The position numbers and the translations under genes are program-made. Positions 44,327-53,771 of a DNA stretch of 64,000 nt are shown one piece after another (the stretch's first letter is position 1; every line of letters starts with the position of its first letter). The notes beneath the pieces are model-generated. The model ran no database searches and had not been told where the DNA came from. It was given only the letters and a program-made list of their open reading frames with translations. The DNA is from Pseudoalteromonas sp. T1lg75 (GTDB lineage Bacteria > Pseudomonadota > Gammaproteobacteria > Enterobacterales > Alteromonadaceae): positions 62,191 through 126,190 of the forward strand of contig NZ_PQCD01000053.1 in assembly GCF_002964705.1 (NCBI RefSeq), in the 5' to 3' direction.

Positions 44327-45018
44327 TCGTCGATGATGAACCCATGGCGCAAAAACGTCTAAATCGTCTTTTGGCCGATCACCAGCATATTGATGTGATT
44401 GGTTATGCCGATAATGGCCATGAGGCTGTTGAGTTAGCCGCCCAGTTACAGCCTGATGTGATCTTTATTGATGTTGAAATGCCAGGGAAAAATGGCCTCA
44501 CCGCGGCACAAGAAATTAACGAGCAAGCGATTCCTCCGGCCATCGTTTTTGTCACCGCTCACCCCCAGCACGCCCTCGATGCCTTTAAGGTGATGCCCGC
44601 TGCGTACCTTTTAAAACCCTTGGAGCGCCAAGAGCTCGATACAGTAGTGAATAAACTGAGTCAGCTAAATAAGGCGCAGGTAAAAGGGCAGCAACAGCAG
44701 AGCATTAGCTATAAGGTAGGAAATCAGACCAAAAAATTAAACCTGGCTGATATTCTTTATTGTTGTAGCGATGGTAAGTACACCCAAGCCATCTGCAGTG
44801 ATACGCAGGTGTTACTCGATACCAGCCTCAAAGAGTTGGAGCAACAGTACCCGATGGTGTTTTTGCGTATTCACCGCAATACCTTGGTAAACAAGGCGCA
44901 GCTTCAATCCGTGGTGCAGCAGGACAAGCAATATCAGGTACGGTTAAAATCTAGCCCCGAGTTATTGAGTGTCAGTCGTCGCGAAGTCTCGCGGGTAAAA
45001 GAAGCGTTAGCCGACTAA
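44314..45018 (+). CDS. LytTR-type response regulator, AlgR-like
   Basis: 234 residues. Receiver domain (1-120) with Asp7/8 (VDDEP), phosphoacceptor Asp53 (FIDVEMPGKNG) and Lys in LLKPLE; LytTR DNA-binding domain (about 135-232) with YKVGNQTKKLNLADILYCCS and FLRIHRNTLVN. Starts at GTG 44314 with GGAG 8 bp upstream. LytTR proteins bind paired 9-bp direct repeats; such a site is present at 45188-45217, between this gene and pilV. Confidence 0.9.
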   Translation: MQVLIVDDEPMAQKRLNRLLADHQHIDVIGYADNGHEAVELAAQLQPDVIFIDVEMPGKNGLTAAQEINEQAIPPAIVFVTAHPQHALDAFKVMPAAYLLKPLERQELDTVVNKLSQLNKAQVKGQQQQSISYKVGNQTKKLNLADILYCCSDGKYTQAICSDTQVLLDTSLKELEQQYPMVFLRIHRNTLVNKAQLQSVVQQDKQYQVRLKSSPELLSVSRREVSRVKEALAD

Positions 45019-45187
45019 CTTATCATTAACCATGTTTCTCGCTCATGGATTGCTACCCGCTACTCAAGTGTGCAGTAAGCGATTTAACTTCCTTCACACG
45101 TAACTTATATGGAGTTCAGCTTAAAGCTGATTTTTAAGGAAAAAATCTTAGTTTTTTTGGTACTACCTGAACCCTTTACTTAGCTCG

Positions 45188-45217
45188 ACCGCTTATTCCT
45201 CTAAATATACCGTTTAT
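45188..45217 (+). promoter_or_regulatory. LytTR operator upstream of pilV
   Basis: ACCGCTTAT (45188-45196) and ACCGTTTAT (45209-45217) are 9-bp direct repeats separated by exactly 12 bp. The LytTR consensus is [TA][AC][CA]GTTN[AG][TG] twice with a 12-13-bp spacer: the second repeat matches fully and the first has one mismatch. Confidence 0.65.
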
Positions 45218-45228
45218 TCCTTCAGACG

Positions 45229-45256
45229 TTGAGCCTGGTGCTTGAGTTACTAAACT
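45229..45256 (+). promoter_or_regulatory. candidate promoter of the pil operon
   Basis: TTGAGC, 16-bp spacer, TAAACT. Weak -10, as expected for an activated promoter. The LytTR repeats end 11 bp upstream of the -35. Confidence 0.4.
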
Positions 45257-45287
45257 GTTAAGAATTACTGCAACTCCATGGATCATT

Positions 45288-45824
45288 ATGCGTAATCAAC
45301 AAGGTTTTACCCTCCTCGAAACGCTTATTGCGTTTATTGTTTTAGTGTTTGGCCTCCTCGGTGCCATTGCCTTGCAGGCAAAGGCGAAGCAGGCTACCTA
45401 TGACGCCATGCAACGCGCGGCAGCGCTGGGCGTTGCCAACGATGTGATTGAGCGTATGAAAGCCAATACCGAAGGGGCGCTGGCGGGCAACTATAACGGC
45501 AATATTGCCAGTAGTGATACGCAGGACGGCGGTTATATTAGCTGTATAAACAGCGCCTGTAGCGCGGCTCAAATCGCGGGCTTTGATATTGAGCATTGGC
45601 GTAAGTCGATTCGCGCCACAGATAACACGGGTTCGTTGTCCGATGCCATGATTTGTATTACCACCAATGGTGGTGCCGATAACCTAGCCATTAATGTGGT
45701 GATTTCTTGGGATTCACGCCAAGAGTTGACCAGTAATGCAGGTGCCGGGGCGGTTAAAGCGGATTGCGGTACCAATGATGACCGCCGCCGTGTTTTAGCA
45801 CTTAATTCATTTCTATTTGTGTAG
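45288..45824 (+). CDS. pilV: type IV pilus minor pilin PilV
   Basis: 178 residues. Class III prepilin leader RNQQG|FTLLETLIAF with Glu at +5, cleaved by PilD, then a hydrophobic helix. The rest is the PilV-type modification/minor pilin domain (MQRAAALGVANDVIERMKAN and paired Cys). Minor pilins prime pilus assembly with PilY1. First gene of the operon. Confidence 0.9.
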   Translation: MRNQQGFTLLETLIAFIVLVFGLLGAIALQAKAKQATYDAMQRAAALGVANDVIERMKANTEGALAGNYNGNIASSDTQDGGYISCINSACSAAQIAGFDIEHWRKSIRATDNTGSLSDAMICITTNGGADNLAINVVISWDSRQELTSNAGAGAVKADCGTNDDRRRVLALNSFLFV

Positions 45825-45833
45825 GGAGCGACA

Positions 45834-46880
45834 ATGGATATAAAGCACAACAGGTTTAATCGAATAGCCGGTTACACCCTATTAGAGCTAATGATCGCCA
45901 TGGTCGTTGGTTTGTTTTTAATTGGCGGCGTGATGTTTACCTATTTGAGCATGAAGGTGACCACCTCGGATACGGTAGAAATGGGTGAACTGCAAGAAAC
46001 GGGTCGTATTGCCCTGGATATCTTAGGTAAAGAGATAGCAATGGCGGGCTTTTTTGGTCGCTTGAAGTCAGACTCTCTGTCTTTTAGTGAAGTTACAGTT
46101 AGCGCTCCTGCATCTGATTGTTCCGGTGGCCCCAATAACGGCAGCTTTCCAAACCCCGGAGCGGGGACAAACTTTCGTGTCCTTTATGGCACAGTAGTTC
46201 CTGACGGGTCATCAAGCGCTTTAGCTTGTATCAATGATGCGGTTGACAACAGTGATGTAATTCAAATCAAGCGGGCGTCGGGTAATGATGTCAGTGGTGC
46301 CTCTACAAATGGCAATCAATATTATGTAGAAACCACGTTAGGCAACGCTCGTTTTATCGCTGGCGGCAGTACTGCAATCGACGTCGATGGCACGAATGTC
46401 TGGCCTTACAGCCATACCGTGTATTACATAAGTGAGCAAAATTATAACTCTGGCGGCAAGTCGATCACAGTTCCAGTGTTGATGCGTAAGCGCTTAACTA
46501 CGAATGCGGATGGTGCTGGAAATGCCGGTATGCGTTCTGAGTCGGTGTTAGAAGGAGTGGAAAATATTCGTTTTCTTTACGGCTTGGATCAAAACGGTAA
46601 CGGCGACGTTGATGTCTATCGCGATGCCTCGCAGATGACACCAGCCGATTGGGAACAATCGGGCGCTACTAAGATAAAAACAGTGCAAGTATCTGTGCTC
46701 GTACGCGCCACCAATGAAGATGCCAATATTCAATTAACCAACCAAACCTATGTACTGGGCGGTGATGCCACCGCTACGCAGCGACGATTAACCTTTACCG
46801 ATAATTATCGTCGCATGGTGTTTGTCTCTACCTTTAAGGTCAAAAACTCGGGGGGTAACCAATGGTTAATCACAATTTAA
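45834..46880 (+). CDS. pilW: type IV pilus minor pilin PilW
   Basis: 348 residues. Prepilin leader ending AG|YTLLELMIAMVVG, then a long C-terminal domain with the PilW pattern (ETGRIALDILGKEIAMAGFFG and SVLEGVENIRFLYGLDQNGNG). GGGAGCG ribosome site. It overlaps pilX by 19 bp. Confidence 0.9.
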   Translation: MDIKHNRFNRIAGYTLLELMIAMVVGLFLIGGVMFTYLSMKVTTSDTVEMGELQETGRIALDILGKEIAMAGFFGRLKSDSLSFSEVTVSAPASDCSGGPNNGSFPNPGAGTNFRVLYGTVVPDGSSSALACINDAVDNSDVIQIKRASGNDVSGASTNGNQYYVETTLGNARFIAGGSTAIDVDGTNVWPYSHTVYYISEQNYNSGGKSITVPVLMRKRLTTNADGAGNAGMRSESVLEGVENIRFLYGLDQNGNGDVDVYRDASQMTPADWEQSGATKIKTVQVSVLVRATNEDANIQLTNQTYVLGGDATATQRRLTFTDNYRRMVFVSTFKVKNSGGNQWLITI

Positions 46881-47344
46881 ATTTAAAACAGCAGCGCGGT
46901 GTGGTGCTTATTGCCGCTTTAGTGATGGTGCTTGTGGTTAGCGGTATTGCCGTCACCCTGATGAGTAATAGCAGTGTTGATATGAAGGTGATCAATGCGG
47001 CGCAGGATTATGATGAAGCGCTGACACTTGCCTACGCCGACACATCCCGTGCCATTTATGACGAAATTAAGCTCAATGGTGCCACCAAGTTTACTACGCC
47101 CAACCTGGGTGGGGGAGATGAAACTGTGCCTATGACAGCGACCGGAGCGCAGGCTACTTTAGAGCTAATTAAAGCACCAGGAGAACCCCAGGCGACCAAC
47201 TGTTCTCCTCGACGTTCGGCAAATGCTACGAATTCAGATGTTAAATGTAGCGTCGATTTAAGGCTTTCCTCGACCATAGCTTACGGTAAAGGCAACCGCC
47301 ACTTGGTTAACGTGATTACAGGCATAGAGCAAGAGTCTCTATAG
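46862..47344 (+). CDS. pilX: type IV pilus assembly protein PilX
   Basis: 160 residues. PilX-type N-terminus QQRGVVLIAALVMVLVVSG, with a small hydrophobic helix and no typical FTLIE. Then a soluble domain with Cys residues. PilX is part of the PilVWX-Y1 priming complex. It overlaps pilW and precedes pilY1 by 31 bp. Confidence 0.88.
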   Translation: MVNHNLNLKQQRGVVLIAALVMVLVVSGIAVTLMSNSSVDMKVINAAQDYDEALTLAYADTSRAIYDEIKLNGATKFTTPNLGGGDETVPMTATGAQATLELIKAPGEPQATNCSPRRSANATNSDVKCSVDLRLSSTIAYGKGNRHLVNVITGIEQESL

Positions 47345-47375
47345 CATGCTTGGTAAAAATTAATAGGTGAACAAC

Positions 47376-50300
47376 ATGAAAGTTCTAAATAAATTGGCTT
47401 TGCTGTGCGCACTTTCTGTGCCAGCCGCAATCCATGCCGAGGATATCGAGGTCTATGTTGGTAATTCTGCGGCTATGGGTGCCAAGCCTAAGGTACTCTT
47501 TATTCTTGATAACTCGGGTAGTATGAATGAGACTGTTACAGCAGCCATTCCTTATGACCCTGCGCAAACATACGAAGGCATAGGTTCAAGCAACGCCTTT
47601 GATGAAGGGTATATTTTCTATTCGGTAGGCATACCATTGGACGATATACCCCTTACCGATCTCGAAACCAGAGCCGATGCTAAGCGTTTTGAAATGCTGC
47701 TAAATGGGTGTGATGCTGCGAAAGAAGCACTGGCCGAATACGGTTTTTATACCGGCAAGATGCTTGAGTTTTCAAAGGCTGGCAACGGGGGAAGTTGGGA
47801 AAACTTAAAGAACGATAACGGCGGTAATATGAACAGCGCCGTTGACTGTTTGGATGATTTTCGTAATAACGATAGCGACAATGAGTTTGAAAACCCAACC
47901 GCCAGTTTACCTCAGTACCTACAAGTTAAATCTGGCCAAGTCTATAGCTCACAAGGTGATGATGAGCTAGAAGGCTTTCCAAGCAATGCCAATGTCAGCA
48001 GCCATAACCCATTCCTAGGCTATAGTGGGTCAAGTCCCAGCGACTACTCTCGCGAGCAAATGGAAGCTGAATTTGAGCAAGCTAGGATTGTAACGCTATA
48101 TACACCCAATTATGTGCGTTGGCATATTAATAAGTCAGTCAATACAACCGAAGAGCAGAAAATTGAAGTCGCCCGGGAAACGATTCGCTCGACACTAGGG
48201 GCAACACAAGAAGCCGATTTTGCACTTATGTTGTATAACCTAAACTATCCGGCAGAAAACGATCGGGATGGTGGCCGGATAGTGGCTGGTTTTGGCGGCG
48301 GTGATGAAAACATCGTTGATATAGTTAGATCTATTGAAGCGCAAACGGCTACCCCTCTTTGCGAAACCTTATTCGAAGCCTACAATTACTTTGCGGGTAA
48401 TCCGGTATTATTTGGCGATGATGACACCGATTGTAATAGTGCTACTGATCGTAATAGTGCATTTGATGATTGTGAAATTCTTGATTACACAGGTAATAGT
48501 CCATCCTACGACAGCTCGATTGTTACGGATGTTGATGGTACCCAGACTTACATTACCCCTTTCACCTACCGTGGTGATTGCCCCTCTAATATTAGTATTA
48601 TTTATATTACCGATGGCCTTCCAGTACGAGATGAAGCAGCCAATGAAGCTATCGCAAGACTCGATGGTATGACCTTGACGTCGGACGAGTTTGGTGACTT
48701 GGTTGTTGATGAGAGTTATCTTCCTGCCCTGGCGCATTGGATGCATAAAAACGATATTAATACCAATGTGGGCGGTATCCAAAGTGCGACACTTTATACG
48801 GTAGGCTTTGGTGATGGTGCGCCAGAAGCTATTTTGGAGAAGGCGGCGCAAGCCGGTGGTGGTCGTTATTATTTTGCTGACGATGGTGAGTCGCTAGAAG
48901 ATGCGATTCAAGAAACCTTGAATACCATTTTGGCTACATCTACCTCTTTTACTGCTCCTTCGGTAGCCAGTAATAACTTTGACCGCACACAGACATCGGA
49001 TTCCGTCTATTACGCTATGTTTTTACCCACCGAAGGTGCCCGTTGGGCCGGTAACTTAAAAAAGTTAAAAGTATCCCAGGGTAATGTAGTAGATAAAAAT
49101 GGTGCTCCAGCGCTTGATACGAATGGTAATATAAAATCTGGAAATGGCATTGCTACTACATTCTGGAGTGCCGCGCCCGATGGTGGTGACGTGCGTGCCG
49201 GTGGTGCTAACTATGTGTTATCACAGCTAAGTGCAGGTAACCGTAACGTATATTCTAATTTTGTAGATTATGGTGTGTCCCTAACTATTCCAGAAGCTTC
49301 ATTAACTGCGTCAAATGTTAATAAGTTTTATGGCAGTGAAGAGGTGGCTGCTGGGAAGCTTGGGGTTCCAGCTACTGAGATCACTGACTTGATTAATTGG
49401 GCACGTGGCTTCGATGTCGATGATGATGATAATGATGAACAAACCAATGATACACGCCAGGATATTATGGGTGATCCCTTGCACTTCCGCCCAGTGGCAT
49501 TAACTTACCCTAACGATGAAATAAAAATCCTTATGGGCACTAACGCCGGCTTTTTACATCTGTTTTCCGATAAGAGCAATACGCTTACCGAGCAGTGGAG
49601 TTTTATACCGGAAGAGTTGTTAGGTAACTTAACCACCCTACGTGATAATACCACGGGTGAAAAAGTCTATGGTATGGATAGTACCGCAACCGTGCATTTT
49701 ATCGATAACAACAATAATGGCATTGTCGATGAGGGTACGGATACCGTCTGGGCCATTATGGGCATGCGCCGAGGTGGCTCTTCCTATTATGCCTTGGACT
49801 TATCTAATAGCAATGCGCCCAGATTATTGTGGAAATTGGACCCTACTTCTCCTGGATTTGAAGAACTTGGCCAAACCTGGTCTCAGCCAGTTGTTACTTA
49901 CCTTAAGGGCTATACGTACGACTATGTCGATGCGCAAGGGAATAGATGGCAAAAGCCTGAACCTATTCTAGTGTTCGGTGCCGGTTATGACACCGGCAAG
50001 GATACAGGTTTCGAAGAAGACAGTGTCGGACGGGGTGTTTATATGGTTAAGGCTCGTGACGGTAGCTTAGTAGCTAGTTTTGTTCCTAGCGGTGGCACTG
50101 TTGACTTCGCAGGGCGCCACGGTATTGTCGGCGAACTGGCGATGTTAGACAGCAACTACGATGGCTTAACGGATCGCATGTATGCCAGTGATACGGGGGG
50201 TAATGTATGGCGTTTTGATATGCCCAGTGCAGATACATCTACCTGGTCTGTCTTTAAATTTGCCGAGTTAAGTAATGCAGAAATTGCCTCAGAGCAACGT

Positions 50301-51059
50301 CGTTTCTATTACGGTCCAGCCGTTGCCCGTACCTCTTATACTCAGGTGACAGAAACCACCATTGGTGGCCAACCTGTTATTAATCGTCAGGAAAGTCGAT
50401 TTGAAGCCGTACTGGTTGGCAGTGGTAACCGTTCTCACCCGCTTGAAACAGTGGAGAGTAATTACCTTTATATGTTGCGCGATGAGAATGTTAGAACGCA
50501 AACATTTGACGGTGCTTCAAATCCCGTACCAGCGGCAATTAAACCAATGCACTTAAATGATGTTTCCTCTTTGCCATTTGAAGGCCTTGAGTCAGGCACA
50601 CCTGAGTTTACACAACAAGAAGTTACCATGAGTAGTTATGATGGCTGGATGTACAAGTTAAGTGATACAGAGAAGTCCCTGGCTCAACCCGCCGTGTTAT
50701 TCGGTGTTGCTTACTTTACGTCATTTACTCCAAGTACAAAAAATGACCTTGCACAATGCGTGCTTGATGGGGGCAATGGTTTGCTCTATGCCTTTAACCT
50801 GCATTATGCCTCGACGGTGTACAATTCGCTGACAATCGACTTAGGAAATAAAGTTCCTCCTTCGCCTACATTTGTGGTGGAAGAAGAGTTTTATTGCCTA
50901 AATTGTGGGACCGGCAGTGGTGAAGAGTATGGCGGTGGTGAGAACGGCGAAGGCTTACTCAAGCTAATTGGTATCGATGAAAACGATCCATCCAAAACAA
51001 CACAGCCGGGCTTTAGAACGATTCAGAATTACATTTATCGCCTAGAGGACACACAGTAA
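47376..51059 (+). CDS. pilY1: type IV pilus tip adhesin/assembly factor PilY1
   Basis: 1227 residues. Signal peptide (to about 22), a von Willebrand A-like N-terminal part with the MIDAS-type D45-x-S-x-S (FILDNSGSM), then the C-terminal PilY1 beta-propeller with a calcium loop DNNNNGIVDEG at about 777, the motif DGLTDRMYASDTGGNVWRFD and ending in LLYAFNLHYAS. In Pseudomonas PilY1 senses surface and regulates extension and retraction through calcium. The ATG at 47376 has AGGTGA upstream. It shares a base with pilE (TAATG). Confidence 0.92.
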   Translation: MKVLNKLALLCALSVPAAIHAEDIEVYVGNSAAMGAKPKVLFILDNSGSMNETVTAAIPYDPAQTYEGIGSSNAFDEGYIFYSVGIPLDDIPLTDLETRADAKRFEMLLNGCDAAKEALAEYGFYTGKMLEFSKAGNGGSWENLKNDNGGNMNSAVDCLDDFRNNDSDNEFENPTASLPQYLQVKSGQVYSSQGDDELEGFPSNANVSSHNPFLGYSGSSPSDYSREQMEAEFEQARIVTLYTPNYVRWHINKSVNTTEEQKIEVARETIRSTLGATQEADFALMLYNLNYPAENDRDGGRIVAGFGGGDENIVDIVRSIEAQTATPLCETLFEAYNYFAGNPVLFGDDDTDCNSATDRNSAFDDCEILDYTGNSPSYDSSIVTDVDGTQTYITPFTYRGDCPSNISIIYITDGLPVRDEAANEAIARLDGMTLTSDEFGDLVVDESYLPALAHWMHKNDINTNVGGIQSATLYTVGFGDGAPEAILEKAAQAGGGRYYFADDGESLEDAIQETLNTILATSTSFTAPSVASNNFDRTQTSDSVYYAMFLPTEGARWAGNLKKLKVSQGNVVDKNGAPALDTNGNIKSGNGIATTFWSAAPDGGDVRAGGANYVLSQLSAGNRNVYSNFVDYGVSLTIPEASLTASNVNKFYGSEEVAAGKLGVPATEITDLINWARGFDVDDDDNDEQTNDTRQDIMGDPLHFRPVALTYPNDEIKILMGTNAGFLHLFSDKSNTLTEQWSFIPEELLGNLTTLRDNTTGEKVYGMDSTATVHFIDNNNNGIVDEGTDTVWAIMGMRRGGSSYYALDLSNSNAPRLLWKLDPTSPGFEELGQTWSQPVVTYLKGYTYDYVDAQGNRWQKPEPILVFGAGYDTGKDTGFEEDSVGRGVYMVKARDGSLVASFVPSGGTVDFAGRHGIVGELAMLDSNYDGLTDRMYASDTGGNVWRFDMPSADTSTWSVFKFAELSNAEIASEQRRFYYGPAVARTSYTQVTETTIGGQPVINRQESRFEAVLVGSGNRSHPLETVESNYLYMLRDENVRTQTFDGASNPVPAAIKPMHLNDVSSLPFEGLESGTPEFTQQEVTMSSYDGWMYKLSDTEKSLAQPAVLFGVAYFTSFTPSTKNDLAQCVLDGGNGLLYAFNLHYASTVYNSLTIDLGNKVPPSPTFVVEEEFYCLNCGTGSGEEYGGGENGEGLLKLIGIDENDPSKTTQPGFRTIQNYIYRLEDTQ

Positions 51060-51463
51060 TGGAAAAACGTAACGGATTTACCCTGATTGAGTTGATGATT
51101 ACGGTGGCCATAGTCGGGATTTTAGCGGCTATTGCTTATCCGAATTATCAGAGCTTTGTTATTAGCAGTGCGCGCTCTGAAGCCATGAGTGCGGTGCTCG
51201 ACGCCGCCAGCAAGCAGGAGCAGTATTTTGCCGATAACCGCCAGTACACGACAAACATAAGTAACTTGGGCTTAAGCACAACGACCGAGTCGGGGCTGTA
51301 TGCACTATCGGCGACGGTAAATGGTCAAAGCTTTGTGATAACTGCCACGCCCGATGGGGGGGTGGCGTTAAAAGACACCAAGTGTACTACATTCACCATA
51401 AACGAGGTTGGCGTAAAAGGTTCAACTGGTAGCGCCGATACCGATACTTGTTGGAAGAGGTAA
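51059..51463 (+). CDS. pilE: type IV pilin-like protein PilE
   Basis: 134 residues. Leader EKRNG|FTLIELMITVAIVGILAAIAYPNYQ with Glu+5, then a short alpha/beta pilin domain with the PilE pattern (ARSEAMSAVLDAASKQEQYFADNRQYT) and a C-terminal disulphide pair (about residues 110 and 131). Minor pilin rather than the major subunit by context. Coupled to pilY1 by one base. Confidence 0.9.
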   Translation: MEKRNGFTLIELMITVAIVGILAAIAYPNYQSFVISSARSEAMSAVLDAASKQEQYFADNRQYTTNISNLGLSTTTESGLYALSATVNGQSFVITATPDGGVALKDTKCTTFTINEVGVKGSTGSADTDTCWKR

Positions 51464-51466
51464 GCT

Positions 51467-51769
51467 ATGAAAACATTGACTAAATTTGTACTTGCCACGG
51501 CGTTGGTGGCGATATCATCGGGCGTCTGGGCAAAGCCACTTAACAAGTATAAGTGTTATGCCTTGCTGGAAAACGACACCTTTGCTGTAATTGATGTTGA
51601 AATAAAGCAAAAAAGTAAAGCCCAGGCTGCCCATGCCGCTATCGCCGAGGGCCACAAGTATCCAGGCCAGCAAGTGCAACGCGTAGCTGAAATTCGCCAG
51701 TGCGTTATGCGCACCGATGAGTTTACCGATGCCAATGCACGTCAATTGGATAAGATGAAATTGCGTTAA
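51467..51769 (+). CDS. small periplasmic protein in the pil operon
   Basis: 100 residues, signal peptide ending VWA (about 22), mature part KPLNKYKCYALLENDTFAVI and two Cys. No family recognised. It starts 3 bp after pilE, so it is co-transcribed with the pilus genes and may have a related role (inference). Confidence 0.7.
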   Translation: MKTLTKFVLATALVAISSGVWAKPLNKYKCYALLENDTFAVIDVEIKQKSKAQAAHAAIAEGHKYPGQQVQRVAEIRQCVMRTDEFTDANARQLDKMKLR

Positions 51770-51796
51770 TCTTCGACGACCTAATTTCATTGAATA

Positions 51797-51820
51797 AATG
51801 CCGGCTAAGCCGGCATTTTT
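51797..51820 (+). terminator. terminator of the pil operon
   Basis: ATGCCGGC-TAA-GCCGGCAT with five T. The rest of the 310-bp gap 51770-52079 has no gene that I can support. Confidence 0.85.
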
Positions 51821-52079
51821 GTAGCCTAGTATTAAGCCAAGGTTATAAAGACAAATTGCTATTGCCGATATTAGTACTGATAATTAATCCAGCTGGTTGA
51901 GTCGGGGTAATGGGAACAGAGGTTCAGTCCATCTTTGCCACATAATCAGAGCTGAATACAAAGGGTGATGGTGGTAAACGGAGGTCGATATTGTAGTTGT
52001 CCTATAGGCTTTGCCTAAAAGTCATAGGTAAGCGATTTAAACACACTGAAAACCTAGTGTTCCTATTACCGCTTTGCCC

Positions 52080-52619
52080 TTAATCACAATTATCGCTGTC
52101 CTCGCGCCAGCGCACGCGACCACTTGGACTAACAGTTAGGCGTATCGCCGGTTGGTTCAGTTTTGCTGCCACGGAGCAATACACAAAGCTGCCGTTATTA
52201 AAGCCAGATAAAGAACCGGTTGTTTTAAAACTAAAACCCGAACGGGGGTAATTTATGTTGTCGCCGTCACTTGGAGCAGGCAAAACATGTAAAACCTGCT
52301 CGGTATTGTTGCGTTGTCCATCGTTATTTTCGTCAACGAAGACCATTATGTCTTGTTGCCAGGAGTTAGTGCATTGCTGAGCACTGTGAGGGCAAACTCG
52401 AACATACTGGTTATGATAGACAGCATACGCCCGCGCCGCTAAAAGTTGCCTGTGTAGCGTTTGCATGTAATTGGTGCGGCGATTAGAGAGTTGCCAGTCG
52501 TGAAAATTAAATAGCGCGATACTCAGAAGTATCGCGGTGATGGCAATAACCACCATTAACTCGATAAGGGTGGTTCCGGTGACGGAATAATGTGAATAAA
52601 CGATAGTGTGCGCTTTCAT
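52080..52619 (-). CDS. GspH/FimT-family pseudopilin with atypical leader
   Basis: 179 residues. N-terminus VTG|TTLIELMVVIAITAILLS: the residue after the cleavage-site Gly is Thr rather than Phe. Then the GspH/FimT domain (LLAARAYAVYHNQYVRVCPH, IMVFVDENNDGQRNN, ending in CD). It lies 48 bp downstream of a second FimT-like gene on the same strand, and convergent with the pil operon. Confidence 0.85.
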   Translation of the reverse strand: MKAHTIVYSHYSVTGTTLIELMVVIAITAILLSIALFNFHDWQLSNRRTNYMQTLHRQLLAARAYAVYHNQYVRVCPHSAQQCTNSWQQDIMVFVDENNDGQRNNTEQVLHVLPAPSDGDNINYPRSGFSFKTTGSLSGFNNGSFVYCSVAAKLNQPAIRLTVSPSGRVRWREDSDNCD

Positions 52620-52667
52620 CCTTGAAGCCCATTGTGAATCCTTCAGACTTTAAGCTTAGTTTTGTTC

Positions 52668-53207
52668 CTAGGAATCGCAAGTCTCGGTGGTTTTGCCCAA
52701 ATCACGGATCGTTCCTGCAGGCATAACTTCAAGCTTGATATTGTATTTATTGTCGCTAGTCGGGCAATAGATGAAGCTTTGATTGGAACTTGCTTGGCCT
52801 CGTGTATCAAACTGAATCGAGTTAGCGGTGCTTTTTATCTTGCTATTAGAAACAAGAGACGAAACCGAACGCAGTAAGATATCTGCACTGTTCTCAAACG
52901 TACCATTGTTGTTGATATCGGAAAACATGATGATGGTGCCCGTCATCCAGTCTGCTGCACAAGCGCCATCAGAGCCTGGGGTAGCCATGGCGCACATTAC
53001 AACTGGGTCTCCGGTCGTCATCGCTTTAGCGCGGGCAAATTTGACCTGACGTTTAAATTCCATGGCAAAATTATTTGCTTTTTCTTTATTCGTCATTTGT
53101 GTGGTGCTGAATAAAGCGATGCCTAATAAGATGGCGCCAATGGCGATCGTGACCATAAGCTCGATAAGGGTAAAACCGCGTTGCTTAGCAAGGTGATGAT
53201 TTTTCAT
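52668..53207 (-). CDS. fimT: GspH/FimT-family pseudopilin
   Basis: 179 residues. Leader KQRG|FTLIELMVTIAIGAILLG, GspH/FimT domain (QVKFARAKAMTTGDPVVMC, IIMFSDINNNGTFENS, C-terminal Cys). FimT-type proteins are low-abundance pilins; in Pseudomonas and Legionella FimT binds DNA during uptake. Size equal to its neighbour suggests an old duplication. Confidence 0.88.
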   Translation of the reverse strand: MKNHHLAKQRGFTLIELMVTIAIGAILLGIALFSTTQMTNKEKANNFAMEFKRQVKFARAKAMTTGDPVVMCAMATPGSDGACAADWMTGTIIMFSDINNNGTFENSADILLRSVSSLVSNSKIKSTANSIQFDTRGQASSNQSFIYCPTSDNKYNIKLEVMPAGTIRDLGKTTETCDS

Positions 53208-53302
53208 TACATCGTCCTGTTGGTGTAATTATATTAATTTTAACACTATTAACGCATTAGTCACCCCCTTTGATGTTTGCGTCGTCGTCAACAATTGACT
53301 AA

Positions 53303-53674
<372 letters not shown>

Positions 53675-53711
53675 TATCAATTACATTAATAAAATTGCTA
53701 TTTAAGTTATA

Positions 53712-53745
53712 AAAAAATCCGATGTGTTGAGCATCGGATTTTTTA
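53712..53745. terminator. bidirectional terminator between glnB and bamD
   Basis: ATCCGATG, 7-nt loop, CATCGGAT, flanked by A-run and T-run; between convergent genes. Confidence 0.9.
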
Positions 53746-53771
53746 TTATCGTCGTTAAGCTGATTTACTGC

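Noticed and set aside
45019-45187. Pseudomonas-type AlgR box (CCGTTCGTC)
   Set aside because: No close match in the pilV upstream region; the LytTR-consensus repeats at 45188-45217 are the better site.
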